DNA from: Serratia marcescens
Lineage (GTDB): Bacteria > Pseudomonadota > Gammaproteobacteria > Enterobacterales > Enterobacteriaceae
Direction of reading: 5' to 3'
Assembly: GCF_029846115.1 (NCBI RefSeq)
Contig: NZ_JARVZZ010000001.1
Coordinates: 1,860,001-1,924,000 of the forward strand
Length of the DNA: 64,000 nucleotides
A model generated the notes under the pieces. It saw nothing but the letters and a program-made list of their open reading frames with translations. It had not been told where the DNA came from and ran no database searches. Numbering within the stretch: the first letter of the stretch is position 1; each line of letters begins with the position of its first letter. Below, in pieces: positions 53,562-62,854 of the stretch. The translations under genes and the position numbers were made by a program.

Positions 53562-54620
53562 ATGATGAAAAACGTAATCGACAGCGCCGATCCGCGCTGG
53601 CTGGCGATCGTCAGCCGCGACAAACACGCCGACGGCCGCTTTATCTACGCGGTGAAAACCACCGGTGTGTATTGCTCGCCTTCTTGCCCGTCACGCCAGC
53701 CGAACCGGCAAAACGTGGAGCTGTTCGACGACGCCGAGCAGGCGGAGGCGGCGGGTTATCGGCCCTGCAAACGCTGCCGCCAGGGGCTGACGCCGTTGAC
53801 GGAGCAGCATGCGCGGCAGATAGCCGAGGCCTGCCGCTATATCGAACGGGCGGAGAAAGCGCCGTCGCTGCAGACGCTGGCGCGCCACGTCGGGTTGAGC
53901 CAATACCATTTCCACCGGCTGTTCAAAGCGATCACCGGCCTGACGCCGAAAGGCTATGCCGACGCGCAGCGCGGCCAACGGCTGCGCACCGGTCTTACGC
54001 AGCAGGATACGGTGACCGACGCGATCTTCGACGCCGGCTATGGCGCCAACGGCCGCTTCTACCAGCAAGCCAACGCCGCGCTGGGCATGACGCCGAAGGC
54101 CTACCGGGCGGGCGGCAAAGGTATGCGCATCCATTTCGCCGTCGGGCGCTGTTCGCTGGGCGAGATCCTGGCGGCACAGAGCGAGGTGGGCATCTGCGCC
54201 ATTTTGCTGGGGGACGATGCGCAGCGGTTGGTGCAGGATCTGCAGGACAAGTTTCCCAATGCCGAGCTGATCGGCGGCGACGCGCAGTATGAAGCGCTGA
54301 TGGCGCAGGTGGTGGGGCTGATTGAAGCGCCGGAGAACGGGTTGGCGCTGCCGCTGGATATTCGCGGCACCGCGTTTCAGCAGCGGGTCTGGCAGGCGCT
54401 GCAGACGATACCGGTCGGCGAAACCGTCAGCTATGCCGATATCGCTCGGCGCATCGGCGCGCCCAAAGCGGTGCGCGCGGTGGCCGGCGCCTGCGCCGCC
54501 AACGTGCTGGCGGTGGCGATCCCCTGTCACCGGGTGGTGCGTAACGACGGCGCCTTGTCCGGCTATCGCTGGGGCGTCGAACGCAAGCAAGCCTTGCTGG
54601 AAAAAGAGGCGCAGCGATGA
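53562..54620 (+). CDS. ada: Ada, bifunctional DNA methyl repair protein and activator
   Basis: 352 residues. The N-terminal zinc domain has Cys38, Cys42, Cys69 and Cys72 exactly as in E. coli Ada; Cys38 accepts methyl groups from phosphotriesters. An AraC-type DNA-binding domain follows (LARHVGLSQYHFHRLFKAITGLTPKGYADA). The C-terminal methyltransferase domain has the PCHRV active site that accepts methyl from O6-methylguanine. GAGGAACGG precedes ATG 53562. Overlaps the next gene by 4 bp. Confidence 0.96.
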   Translation: MMKNVIDSADPRWLAIVSRDKHADGRFIYAVKTTGVYCSPSCPSRQPNRQNVELFDDAEQAEAAGYRPCKRCRQGLTPLTEQHARQIAEACRYIERAEKAPSLQTLARHVGLSQYHFHRLFKAITGLTPKGYADAQRGQRLRTGLTQQDTVTDAIFDAGYGANGRFYQQANAALGMTPKAYRAGGKGMRIHFAVGRCSLGEILAAQSEVGICAILLGDDAQRLVQDLQDKFPNAELIGGDAQYEALMAQVVGLIEAPENGLALPLDIRGTAFQQRVWQALQTIPVGETVSYADIARRIGAPKAVRAVAGACAANVLAVAIPCHRVVRNDGALSGYRWGVERKQALLEKEAQR

Positions 54621-55330
54621 GCGGCCCGCTGGCGGCGCGGCTGGCCGAATTGGACTGGGCGGCGATTGAACGCGAACTCGATGCGCAGGGCTGCGCGCGG
54701 TTGCCAGGCATGCTCACCCAAGACCTGTGCCGCGAGCTGGCGGCGCTCTACCCGCACGATGCGTATTTCCGCAGCCGCATCGTGATGGCGAAGCACGGTT
54801 TTGGCCGCGGCGAGTACCGGTATTTCGCCTATCCGCTGCCGCTTCCGGTGGCCGAGGTGCGCAGCCTGATGTATGCACGGCTGGCGCCGGTGGCCAACCG
54901 CTGGAACACTTTGTTGGGCCTGGCGGCGCGCTATCCCGCCGAACACGAGGCCTACCTGGCCGAATGCCACCGGGCTGGCCAACGGCGGCCGACGCCGCTG
55001 CTGTTGCGTTACGAAGCCGGAGATTACAACTGCCTGCATCAGGATCTGTACGGCGAGCGGGTGTTTCCGCTGCAGGTGGCGTTTTTACTTTCCGCCCCCG
55101 AACGGGATTTCACCGGCGGCGAATTCGTGTTGACCGAACAACGGCCGCGGATGCAGAGCCGGCCGGAAGTGGTGCCGCTGCAGCAGGGCGACGCGGTGGT
55201 GTTCGCCGTGCATCATCGGCCGGTGGCGGGAGTGAAAGGCTACTATCGGGTCAATCTGCGCCACGGCGTCAGCCGGATACACGCCGGCCAACGCCACACG
55301 CTGGGGGTGATCTTTCACGACGCGCTATAG
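54617..55330 (+). CDS. 2-oxoglutarate/Fe(II)-dependent oxygenase in the ada operon
   Basis: 237 residues of the 2OG-Fe(II) oxygenase superfamily, prolyl-hydroxylase-like type rather than AlkB. The facial-triad H-x-D is His141 and Asp143 in [21 protein letters not shown]. The distal His is His199 or His200 ([13 protein letters not shown]), followed by a 2OG-binding Arg in [12 protein letters not shown]. Its ATG overlaps the ada stop (ATGA), so it should be induced by alkylation damage. In E. coli ada is followed by alkB at this position. A repair or protective role is inferred from context. Confidence 0.88.
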   Translation: MSGPLAARLAELDWAAIERELDAQGCARLPGMLTQDLCRELAALYPHDAYFRSRIVMAKHGFGRGEYRYFAYPLPLPVAEVRSLMYARLAPVANRWNTLLGLAARYPAEHEAYLAECHRAGQRRPTPLLLRYEAGDYNCLHQDLYGERVFPLQVAFLLSAPERDFTGGEFVLTEQRPRMQSRPEVVPLQQGDAVVFAVHHRPVAGVKGYYRVNLRHGVSRIHAGQRHTLGVIFHDAL

Positions 55331-56188
55331 CTTGCGCGCCAGCAGGGTGGCGAAGCGCAGCGAGATACGGTTGCCGGCGGCGTCGGTCTTGTGCAACTGG
55401 CCGACGTCCTCGTTGTATTTGAGGATCTCCCAGTCGCGATAATAGCGTTTCAGCTCACCCGGGCTGAAGGTGAACGGAAACGGCAGCGGGCAGGGATAAT
55501 CCTCGGTATCCATCGCCGCCACGATCAGGTTATGGCCGCCGCGCACGGTGCTGTCCTGCATGTTTTGCACGATATGCGGAATTTGCTGGCGTTCGAGAAA
55601 CATCATCACCACGGTGGACAGGATGAAGTTGTATTCGCCGCTGAAGCGGTGGGTATTGAGATCCTGCACTCCGGCGCTTAGGCGGGTCAGCTGCTCGGCG
55701 TCGATGATTTGATTGAGGCGGTCTATCGACGGCGCGTGCTTGTCCCAGGCGGTGACGTCGAAACCTTTCAGATTGAGATAGAGCGAATTGCGGCCGCCGC
55801 CGCAGCCCAGATCCAGCGCCTTGCCCGGCGCGATGCGCACTGCCGCCTCGATCACTTCGGAGTGGGTGCGCGTCAGTTCGTATTTCTTGTGGTAGTAATC
55901 TTCCGGCGTGCAGTAAAACGCCAGCCGGCAGGTCATGTCGTCCGAGAAGGAAACGATGCGGTGCCACTGCTGCGGTGCGATAAACGGCGGCTGGCTTTCG
56001 GGGCTGAATTGCCAGGTCTCGGTGGTGGCACCGTCCTCGGTCATCATGGCGAACGTCAGGCTGCCGCTCAGGACGGTGAGCTTCGCCCAGGTGCCGCTCT
56101 GGGTGTTGTGGCGCTGGCGGAAGGCCTCCGGCAGCGTGTCGCTGTTCCATTCCGGCAGGGTTTTGTAGCAAAGCAGCTGCTGCTCCAT
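55325..56188 (-). CDS. tehB: TehB-like SAM-dependent methyltransferase with N-terminal TehB/cupin domain
   Basis: 287 residues from ATG 56188 (GGAG upstream). The first 95 residues or so form the DUF1971/TehB-like beta domain ([22 protein letters not shown]...[11 protein letters not shown]). The rest is a class I methyltransferase with the SAM motif [15 protein letters not shown] and [17 protein letters not shown]. TehB proteins detoxify tellurite by methylation. The long two-domain form is as in Haemophilus TehB. The 3' end overlaps the oxygenase gene by 6 bp. Confidence 0.9.
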   Translation of the reverse strand: MEQQLLCYKTLPEWNSDTLPEAFRQRHNTQSGTWAKLTVLSGSLTFAMMTEDGATTETWQFSPESQPPFIAPQQWHRIVSFSDDMTCRLAFYCTPEDYYHKKYELTRTHSEVIEAAVRIAPGKALDLGCGGGRNSLYLNLKGFDVTAWDKHAPSIDRLNQIIDAEQLTRLSAGVQDLNTHRFSGEYNFILSTVVMMFLERQQIPHIVQNMQDSTVRGGHNLIVAAMDTEDYPCPLPFPFTFSPGELKRYYRDWEILKYNEDVGQLHKTDAAGNRISLRFATLLARKL

Positions 56189-56366
56189 AAGGGGCTCCTC
56201 TGGCTGGGCAAGCAAAGTGATTTATATGATGTATATAAAATACATCTTTATGGGGCGTTTGAACATAGCGGCCTGACGGGAAGGCGCGGCGATATCTTTA
56301 TACTGGATTGTGCGCGGCGGCTGGGCTAATTTCAGTGCTGTTCATGTCATCACGTTCAGGGAAAAG

Positions 56367-57470
56367 ATGCCGATACCTCGTTTATTTCACCCGACGCCCT
56401 TCCGTTGGCTGAGCCTGGCCGCGCTGCTGGCGCTGGCGGGCTGTACCAGTAAAACCCCCACCACGGCGCCGGCGGCGCGCCCCGCCGACGTCAAAGCCCG
56501 ACTGATGACGCTGATCCCGGCCAACGCCGGCGATCGTCAGGGCTGGGCTACCGATATTACCGCCGCCTTCGCCGCGCAGGGCATCGAGCCGAGCGATGAG
56601 AACCTGTGTTCGGTGCTGGCGGTGACCGAACAGGAGTCGACGTTCCAGGCCAACCCGCAGGTGCCGGGGCTGCCGAAGATCGCCTGGAAGGAGATCGATC
56701 GCCGTGCCGATCAGATGCACATCCCGAACTTTTTGGTGCACACCGCGTTGAAGATCTCGTCGTCGAACGGGAAGAGCTACAGCGAGCGGTTGGATAAGGT
56801 GCGTACCGAGAAGGATCTGAGCGATATCTTCGATGACATGATCGACCGCGTGCCGATGGGGCAGAAGCTGTTCGGGCATTTAAACCCGGTACATACCGGC
56901 GGCCCGATGCAGGTGAGCGTCGCCTTCGCCGAGGCGCACGCCAAAGGGTACCCTTATCCGATCGACGGCTCGATTCGCCGCGAAGTCTTCAGCCGGCGCG
57001 GTGGCATGTACTTCGGCATTATGCATTTGCTGGGGTATCCGGTCGATTACAGCCGGCCGATTTATCGCTTTGCCGACTTCAACGCCGGCTGGTACGCCAG
57101 CCGCAACGCGGCGTTCCAAAACGCGGTCAGCCGGGCGAGCGCGATTCCGCTGGCGCTGGACGGCGACCTGATCGATTTCGGCAGCGACAAGCCCGGCTCG
57201 ACCGAGCTGGCGGTGCGCACGCTCGGCAAGCGCCTGAACATGAGCGACAGCGCCATTCGCCGGGCGCTCGAGAAAGGCGACACGGCCGGCTTTGCCGACA
57301 CCGACCTGTATAAGAAGGTCTACGCGCTGGCGGGCGGCAAGCTGCCGCGTGAGATGCTGCCGGGTATCCAGCTGGAGAGCCCGAAAATCACCCGCAAGCT
57401 GACCACCGCCTGGTTCGCCAAGCGGGTGGACGAACGCCGCCAGCGTTGCATGGCGCGCGCCGGCGGGTAA
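56367..57470 (+). CDS. yaiW: YaiW, outer-membrane lipoprotein (DUF1615)
   Basis: 367 residues. Lipoprotein signal with LALAGC (Cys26). Closely similar in pattern to E. coli YaiW: ENLCSVLAVTEQESTFQANPQVPGLPKIAW, MGQKLFGHLNPVHTGGPMQVS, YRFADFNAGWYASRNAAFQNAVS, REMLPGIQLESPKITR. In E. coli it is a surface-exposed lipoprotein co-expressed with sbmA and linked to uptake of proline-rich peptides. Here sbmA is absent nearby. Start ATG 56367. Confidence 0.93.
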   Translation: MPIPRLFHPTPFRWLSLAALLALAGCTSKTPTTAPAARPADVKARLMTLIPANAGDRQGWATDITAAFAAQGIEPSDENLCSVLAVTEQESTFQANPQVPGLPKIAWKEIDRRADQMHIPNFLVHTALKISSSNGKSYSERLDKVRTEKDLSDIFDDMIDRVPMGQKLFGHLNPVHTGGPMQVSVAFAEAHAKGYPYPIDGSIRREVFSRRGGMYFGIMHLLGYPVDYSRPIYRFADFNAGWYASRNAAFQNAVSRASAIPLALDGDLIDFGSDKPGSTELAVRTLGKRLNMSDSAIRRALEKGDTAGFADTDLYKKVYALAGGKLPREMLPGIQLESPKITRKLTTAWFAKRVDERRQRCMARAGG

Positions 57471-57477
57471 CGACATA

Positions 57478-57512
57478 AAAAAATGCCGCCGGTGGCCTGA
57501 ACCACCGGCGGC
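57478..57512. terminator. Bidirectional terminator yaiW / decarboxylase gene
   Basis: GCCGCCGGTGG / CCACCGGCGGC 11-bp stem at 57485-57512. On the reverse strand it is followed by seven T, so it mainly ends the decarboxylase transcript. Confidence 0.85.
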
Positions 57513-57523
57513 GCGGTAGCGCC

Positions 57524-59203
57524 TCAGGCGCTGCGGCGTGGGTTGGTCAGGCCGAAGTTAAAGCTGTTGCAGCGGTTGCAGAACTCTTTCATCACCGGCG
57601 GCGTGTCCATCATCGGCACTTTCACCTCGATAAACGCCAGCCGATCCTGCCGCGAGGCGCGTTCCAGGGCCATTTCCAGCTGCTGCGTGGTCTCCACCGC
57701 CACGCTGAACGGCTGCGCCTGAGTATTCAGCACCGCCGGCAGTTTGGCGTAGTCCCACGGGCCGATGTCGTTGTAGGACGAGTTTTCGCCGAGGATATAA
57801 CGCTCGATGGTGTAGCCGTCGTTGTTGATCAGGAAGATGATCGGCTTTTGCTCGCAGCGCAGCAGGGTAGACACTTCCTGCGCGGTGAGCTGGAAGGAGC
57901 CGTCACCGATGAACAGCAGATGCCGGCGCTCCGGCGCCGCCATCAGGGTGCCGAGCAGCGCCGGCAGGGTATAGCCGATCGAACCCCAGATCGGTTGGTT
58001 GACCACCTTGACGCCGCCGGGCATGCGCATGCCGCCGATGGCGGCGCCCGAGGTGCCGTTTTCCACCACCACCACGTCATCTGCCCGGATAAATCGCTGG
58101 ATCCGTTGCCACAGATAGGCCTGGTCGATGGGGGTATCGCTCGGCGTCGCCAGCTTCTCTCGTGGATCGGGCAGCGGCGCCAGGGGCTGTACCGGCGCGT
58201 CTTCACTCAGATCCAGCAGCGCCTGCAGCAGATCCGCCGCCGCCACCGCCGGGTAGGAGGTGTTGTCCAGCTTCAGCGAGAACGGCTGGATATCCACCTG
58301 AGCGGCGGCGGGAATTTGCTGCGAGAAATAGCCGGTGGTGGAGTCCACCAGACGCACGCCGAAGCTCAGCACGCAGTCCGAGTGGGCCATGCGTTCATAC
58401 AGTTCGGGGCGCGACAGGTTGCCGCTGTAGCCGCCCATCCAACCGGCGGTATCTTCCGGAATAATGCATTTGGCGGTCGGCATATTGGTCAGCGGAATGG
58501 CAAAGCGATGAGCGACCTCGATAACCCGCTGCTGCAGCTGATAGCGATCCACCATTTGGTCGATCAACATGATCGGGCGCTGTGCGCGTTTTATTTTGGT
58601 TAACAGCGCCATCGCCGCTAATTGCACATTGTATTTATCGCTGGCCGGCAACTGCGGCGCCGCTGCGGCTGCGGTGATTTCAATTTCGACGTCGCAAATA
58701 TCGGAAGGCAGCTGTAAATAGACCGGTTTCTTCTCTATCCAGGCGCGGGAAATAACGCGCGGAATTTCCTGCGCGGCATTTTCCGGCGTAATCAAGGCTT
58801 GAGCAACGGTGAATTGTTTAAAACAGTTCATGACGTTGTCGAAATTGCCGTCGCCTAGGGTATGGTGCAATAGCTGATGATTCTTCATCGCGTGCAGCGG
58901 CGGCGTGCCGGCAATGCAGATCACCGGCGAAGATTCGGCATAGGCACCGGCGATGCCGGACAGCGCGGCCAGATCGCCAACGCCGTAGGTGACGATCAGC
59001 GCGCCGGCGCCTTTCATTCGGGCGTAGCCGTCGGCGGCGTAGGAGGCGTTCAATTCATTGCAGTTGCCGATAAACGCCAATCGGTCGTCGCTTTCCAGCA
59101 GCTCCAGCAGGCTGAGGTTATAGTCGCCGGGCACGCCGTAAATACGATCGACCTTCAGGGCGTGCAGCTGTTGCAGAATGAATGACCCGATAGTTATTTT
59201 CAT
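57524..59203 (-). CDS. Thiamine-diphosphate alpha-keto acid decarboxylase (pyruvate/indolepyruvate decarboxylase family)
   Basis: 559 residues. The ThDP enzyme residues Asp27 (GVPGDYNL), Glu50 (CNELNASYAADGYAR), His113-His114 (NHQLLHHTLGDG) fall at the same numbers as in Zymomonas pyruvate decarboxylase. The ThDP motif is GDGSFQLTAQE...LINNDGYTIE. Non-oxidatively decarboxylates a 2-keto acid to an aldehyde. Whether pyruvate, indolepyruvate or phenylpyruvate is preferred cannot be read reliably from sequence (the substrate-pocket segment is NGTSGAAIGGMRMP). Single gene with its own terminator. Confidence 0.92.
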   Translation of the reverse strand: MKITIGSFILQQLHALKVDRIYGVPGDYNLSLLELLESDDRLAFIGNCNELNASYAADGYARMKGAGALIVTYGVGDLAALSGIAGAYAESSPVICIAGTPPLHAMKNHQLLHHTLGDGNFDNVMNCFKQFTVAQALITPENAAQEIPRVISRAWIEKKPVYLQLPSDICDVEIEITAAAAAPQLPASDKYNVQLAAMALLTKIKRAQRPIMLIDQMVDRYQLQQRVIEVAHRFAIPLTNMPTAKCIIPEDTAGWMGGYSGNLSRPELYERMAHSDCVLSFGVRLVDSTTGYFSQQIPAAAQVDIQPFSLKLDNTSYPAVAAADLLQALLDLSEDAPVQPLAPLPDPREKLATPSDTPIDQAYLWQRIQRFIRADDVVVVENGTSGAAIGGMRMPGGVKVVNQPIWGSIGYTLPALLGTLMAAPERRHLLFIGDGSFQLTAQEVSTLLRCEQKPIIFLINNDGYTIERYILGENSSYNDIGPWDYAKLPAVLNTQAQPFSVAVETTQQLEMALERASRQDRLAFIEVKVPMMDTPPVMKEFCNRCNSFNFGLTNPRRSA

Positions 59204-59877
59204 TGATTGCTCCGGATTATTTATCTTTATTTTGTCAGGCGAAAATCAGCAAAAATAAATTGCTGGCGATGTTGTGTCGTTAGCATTAACAGTTATTTAA
59301 AGCGTTGGCTTGTTCAAGAGACGGCTGGCAGGCGGTAAATAGGCGGTTTGTATTCGGCGCTTTACGCGATTGAGTAATGCATAAAAAGTAGGGTTATTGA
59401 ATATTGGGAAGAGACGGTATTTTTCATTGGCGGTATATCGACAGAAAAGCGGCGGCGCATTGGCATTTATCATGATGCAGGGCGAATCATCCGGTACTTT
59501 TGACGCTGCGTTAAATCCTGCCTGGTAGCACCCGGCTGTGGGTCTGGAAAAGAAAAACCGAAGCTGACGTAAAGGGGGATTTTGGTGATCCGCCGCACGC
59601 TTATTTCATGAAACCATCCAGTAACCAATAAAAAACAAAAAATTAACAACAGGCGTTTTTTGTTCGCCCGTTTTCGTCAGCTTTGCTTTACGGGGGCCGC
59701 AGTGCGCGCCACGTCGGGCCGGCGTTAAAATACGCCGTTGCGGGCGTTAATATAACGTGGTGGCCATCACATTCCGTGGGAAGTGATACGTAAACTTTTC
59801 TCTACGTGCGCGCAGATGGCGTATACCTACCAGAGAGGGTCGTGCCCCAGTGGCACTGGCCAACGGGGGAAAGAGCG
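59204..59877. other. Long divergent intergenic region, decarboxylase gene / universal stress gene
   Basis: 674 bp without a supportable gene, AT-rich in parts. Holds both divergent promoters. A small palindrome, CGTTA-ATA-TAACG, is at 59745-59757. No known operator could be assigned, and a small RNA cannot be excluded. Confidence 0.45.
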
Positions 59878-60339
59878 ATGAAAAGCTATCGACATATTCT
59901 GGTACTGATTCACGATGAGCGCGATGGGCTGCCGTTGCTGCGTCAAACGGTGGCGATGGTGCGCGGGCTGCCGATTGCCATCACCGTCGGCCACCTTAAC
60001 GCCGACTATGCGGAGCTGGAGTACGGCAGCGATGCGCTGGTCAAAGATCGCCAGGCGCAGGAGGTGATCGCCGCCAAGGCGATGCTGAGCCGGTTGGTGA
60101 GCGCCGTCGATGCGCCGATTGCGGTCAAGCAAATCGTCACCATCCGGCGCTTTAAGGACGTCAGCGATTTCATTCATCAGGCCGGCATCGATCTGGTGGT
60201 GGTCGGGCACCAAAACCGCGTGTTCGGTCTCTATTCCTCATATTCTCTGGAGTTTGTGAACCGTCTCGATGTCGATGTGTTGGTCAAGCATCTTGCCCGC
60301 GAGTCGCGTGCGACAAAGCGGACTTTTCCCACGGTTTAG
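59878..60339 (+). CDS. Universal stress protein family member
   Basis: 153 residues, single Usp domain: start YRHILVLIHDERDG, end GIDLVVVGHQNRVFGLYSSYSLEFVNRLDVDVLV. The last block corresponds to the ATP-binding loop region but lacks the full G-x2-G-x9-GS/T pattern, so it is likely of the non-ATP-binding UspA type. Start ATG 59878 behind GGGGAAAG. An upstream extension to 59806 is unlikely. Confidence 0.88.
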   Translation: MKSYRHILVLIHDERDGLPLLRQTVAMVRGLPIAITVGHLNADYAELEYGSDALVKDRQAQEVIAAKAMLSRLVSAVDAPIAVKQIVTIRRFKDVSDFIHQAGIDLVVVGHQNRVFGLYSSYSLEFVNRLDVDVLVKHLARESRATKRTFPTV

Positions 60340-60513
60340 CCGTCCTAAAGGCGATAGCATGCGGATATCGGTACAGTTTGTTATGAATTATTGGGAATTT
60401 TCCGGTGCTAAACTTAACCAAAGCACAACGGGCGTTGGATAAATTAGATACAGCTTGATCTTGCCTGGGCTATCGGTAAAAATCTGCGGCCGTATTTTTA
60501 CAGGAGCTTTACG

Positions 60514-61104
60514 ATGTTTCTCAAACGGACTCTTTTGGCATGTTCTCTGGCGTTGATATTTCCTGCACTGCCTTCTTACGCTGAGGTTGGTACAGAAAGT
60601 GGCAATACCGCGCAGGCTGAAAAACCGGGTCTATGGCAGCGTTTTACCCATAACGTGGCGGAGACCTGGAACAACTCGCCTAACCACGATCTCTATATCC
60701 CGGCCATCACCTGGCACAACCGTTGGACTTACGATGATGAACATATCGATAAGTACAACGAGCGCCCGTGGGGCGCCGGTTACGGCATCTCCCGCTACGA
60801 CAGTGACGGTGACTGGCACGGCATCTACATCATGGCGTTCAAGGACTCCTTCAACAAGTGGGAGCCGATCGGCGGCTACGCCTACGAGAAGATCTGGCGC
60901 CCGCTGGATGACAAGGATTTCCGCCTGGGCCTGGGCTTCACCGCCAGCGTCACCGCGCGTGACAACTGGAAATACATTCCCATCCCGGCGCCGCTGCCGC
61001 TGGCCTCTATCGGCTATCAGCGGCTGACGTTCCAGGCGACCTACATTCCCGGCACCTATAACAACGGCAACGTGTTCTTCGCCTGGCTGCGCTGGCAGTT
61101 CTAA
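60514..61104 (+). CDS. pagP: Lipid A palmitoyltransferase PagP
   Basis: 196-residue outer-membrane beta-barrel enzyme that transfers palmitate from phospholipid to lipid A. Signal peptide [23 protein letters not shown]. Catalytic residues lie in [10 protein letters not shown] (His) and [12 protein letters not shown] (Asp-Ser), as in E. coli. The C-terminus ends in an aromatic residue (AWLRWQF), typical of outer-membrane barrels. Strong CAGGAG Shine-Dalgarno. Confidence 0.96.
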   Translation: MFLKRTLLACSLALIFPALPSYAEVGTESGNTAQAEKPGLWQRFTHNVAETWNNSPNHDLYIPAITWHNRWTYDDEHIDKYNERPWGAGYGISRYDSDGDWHGIYIMAFKDSFNKWEPIGGYAYEKIWRPLDDKDFRLGLGFTASVTARDNWKYIPIPAPLPLASIGYQRLTFQATYIPGTYNNGNVFFAWLRWQF

Positions 61105-61230
61105 ACTTCCTGAATTCCGAAAAACGGCGCGGTGGAGAGATAAAAGGAACTTGTCGCCGCCGCTGGCGTCGGAAGGGTATCCCGGCGCGCTGCGCCGATC
61201 GCATGCCGTTATTACAGGAGTTTCACCACT

Positions 61231-61719
61231 ATGATCACCAAACATCGTTTACTGCTGGCTTTGGCGCTGTCCGCTACCCTGGCCAGCGGCGCCACCCAGG
61301 CCGCCGGGCTGATGGATTCCCTCAGCAGTGCGGCGGGCGAACTGAGCAAGTCGGGCGGCGACAGCAGCGGCGGCATGTCGCTTTCCTCGTTGACCGGCCT
61401 GCTGAACGGTGGCGACAAGGCATTGAGCTCCAGCAGCATGACCAATGCCGCCGGTATCCTGCAGTACTGCGTGAAAAACAACGTGCTGTCGGCTAACGGC
61501 GCCGAAGGGGTGAAAGATCAGCTGCTCAGCAAGCTGGGCATCACCAGCACCGAAAACGCCAAGAGTCAGGATTATCAGCAGGGCCTGGGCGGCTTGCTGC
61601 AGACCGGCGAAGGCAAGAGCCTGGATCTGAACAGCCTGGGCACCTCGCAGATCACCGAGAAGGTGAAGCAAAAAGCCTGCGATCTGGTGCTGAAACAGGG
61701 CAAATCCTTTATTTCATGA
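61231..61719 (+). CDS. YjjA-like exported protein (DUF2501)
   Basis: 162 residues. Signal peptide MITKHRLLLALALSATLASGATQAA. A Ser/Gly-rich linker is followed by a DUF2501 domain with two Cys (ILQYCVKNNVLS and VKQKACDLVL) that may form a disulfide. AGGAG is 11 bases before the ATG. Function unknown; related to E. coli YjjA. Followed by a strong terminator. Confidence 0.88.
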   Translation: MITKHRLLLALALSATLASGATQAAGLMDSLSSAAGELSKSGGDSSGGMSLSSLTGLLNGGDKALSSSSMTNAAGILQYCVKNNVLSANGAEGVKDQLLSKLGITSTENAKSQDYQQGLGGLLQTGEGKSLDLNSLGTSQITEKVKQKACDLVLKQGKSFIS

Positions 61720-61724
61720 TGAGC

Positions 61725-61753
61725 GAACGGCGGAGCGCTCCGCCGTTCTTTTT
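61725..61753 (+). terminator. Terminator after the DUF2501 gene
   Basis: Perfect 12-bp palindrome GAACGGCGGAGC / GCTCCGCCGTTC followed by TTTTT. Confidence 0.88.
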
Positions 61754-61768
61754 GCATAAGCTGGAAAA

Positions 61769-62032
61769 ATGAAAAAAACGTTGATGCTTTCCCTGTTGGC
61801 AGGGATGACGATGTTGCAGGGGTGTTCCGTGAAATCCAACGATGCGCCGCCACCGCCGCAGGTGAAACCGATCGGCATGGCGAACCCGGCCGACGTGTAC
61901 TGCACCCAAATCGGCGGCAAGCTGAATGCCAAAGAGAATGCGGCAGGCCAGTATTCCACCTGCACCTTGCCGAGTGGACAGGAAATTGAAAGCTGGGAAC
62001 TGTTCCGCCGCGATCACCCGGTGAAAAAGTAA
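61769..62032 (+). CDS. DUF333 (YoaF-type) lipoprotein
   Basis: 87 residues. Lipoprotein signal ending in MLQGC (Cys19), a Pro-rich linker, and a DUF333 domain (ANPADVYCTQIGGKL...STCTLPSGQEIESWELFRR) with a conserved Cys pair. Family of unknown function, sometimes mislabelled haemolysin. Confidence 0.88.
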   Translation: MKKTLMLSLLAGMTMLQGCSVKSNDAPPPPQVKPIGMANPADVYCTQIGGKLNAKENAAGQYSTCTLPSGQEIESWELFRRDHPVKK

Positions 62033-62039
62033 CCCTCGC

Positions 62040-62064
62040 GGCGCCGGCTTTTCCGCCCGGCGCC
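62040..62064. terminator. Hairpin between convergent genes
   Basis: GGCGCCGG / CCGGCGCC stem 8 bases after the DUF333 gene stop, between it and the convergent gene. Little T run. Confidence 0.55.
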
Positions 62065-62067
62065 CGA

Positions 62068-62685
62068 TCAGAATTGGCGATCCCCTATCGGCTGCAGCTG
62101 CAGGCTGCCGTCCTTCTGTAGCGTCAGCGGCATGCGCCAATCGCTCTGTTTATCCAGGTTGAACGGCCGGGAGCGGAACATGCAGCCGGTCTTGATGTTC
62201 TTGATTTTCATGACGTGTTCCGCGTCCGCATTGATTTTCATCTCGAAGCTGCCGGCGGGTGGAATAAAGACTTCCGCCAGCTGTTGCGGCGCCGTCGGCG
62301 TTTCCAGCTTGACCAGCACCGCGAAATCGTTGCCCTGGTTATCCAGCGTCAGCCGATGCAGACCGGTCGCGGGCAGCCGCGTCGGCTGATGCAGATAACC
62401 GGCTGAGGCGGGCCACGGCTGCCCGGCATTGTCATGCAGCGGACCGCCGCACTGTTCACGCGCCTCGCGCAGCGGCATTTCGCGCTTTATTGCGCGGTTA
62501 TAATCGGTGGGGGCGGCGAGGCTGAACTCGTCGTCAGATTGGTGGGCGCGCAAATAGCGCTTGGCGCCGAGCACCCCAACGGCGATCAGCATGAAGAACA
62601 AAAATATCCTCAGGCGATTTTTGAAAATCAGCCCGAACAGCTTCCCGGGGAGTTGAAACAGCCACCTTGCGATCGTCAATAACAT
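62068..62685 (-). CDS. Membrane-anchored protein of unknown function
   Basis: 205 residues. A hydrophobic helix at about residues 25-42 is preceded by basic residues, so the rest is probably periplasmic. Two Cys (REQCGGPLHD and IKTGCMFRS) could pair. The C-terminal part looks all-beta. Not recognised. Confidence 0.75.
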   Translation of the reverse strand: MLLTIARWLFQLPGKLFGLIFKNRLRIFLFFMLIAVGVLGAKRYLRAHQSDDEFSLAAPTDYNRAIKREMPLREAREQCGGPLHDNAGQPWPASAGYLHQPTRLPATGLHRLTLDNQGNDFAVLVKLETPTAPQQLAEVFIPPAGSFEMKINADAEHVMKIKNIKTGCMFRSRPFNLDKQSDWRMPLTLQKDGSLQLQPIGDRQF

Positions 62686-62854
62686 CGTTTTCCCTTAGCG
62701 TCCAAGCCGTTACGTCTGCGGTAACTTCGCTTGCCTCAGTATAGCCAACATCCCGCAGGCGAAAATCCTGCCCGGCGATTTTTCTTTCGCTCTGTATTGT
62801 ACGTTTTTGTTTGTTTGTGTACATTTGTGATCACTTTAGCGTCACCGGATTGAC

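Noticed and set aside
60400..60425. Possible PhoP box before pagP (TGGTTAAGTTTA on the reverse strand)
   Set aside because: The two half-sites are adjacent rather than spaced with the 11-base period of PhoP boxes.
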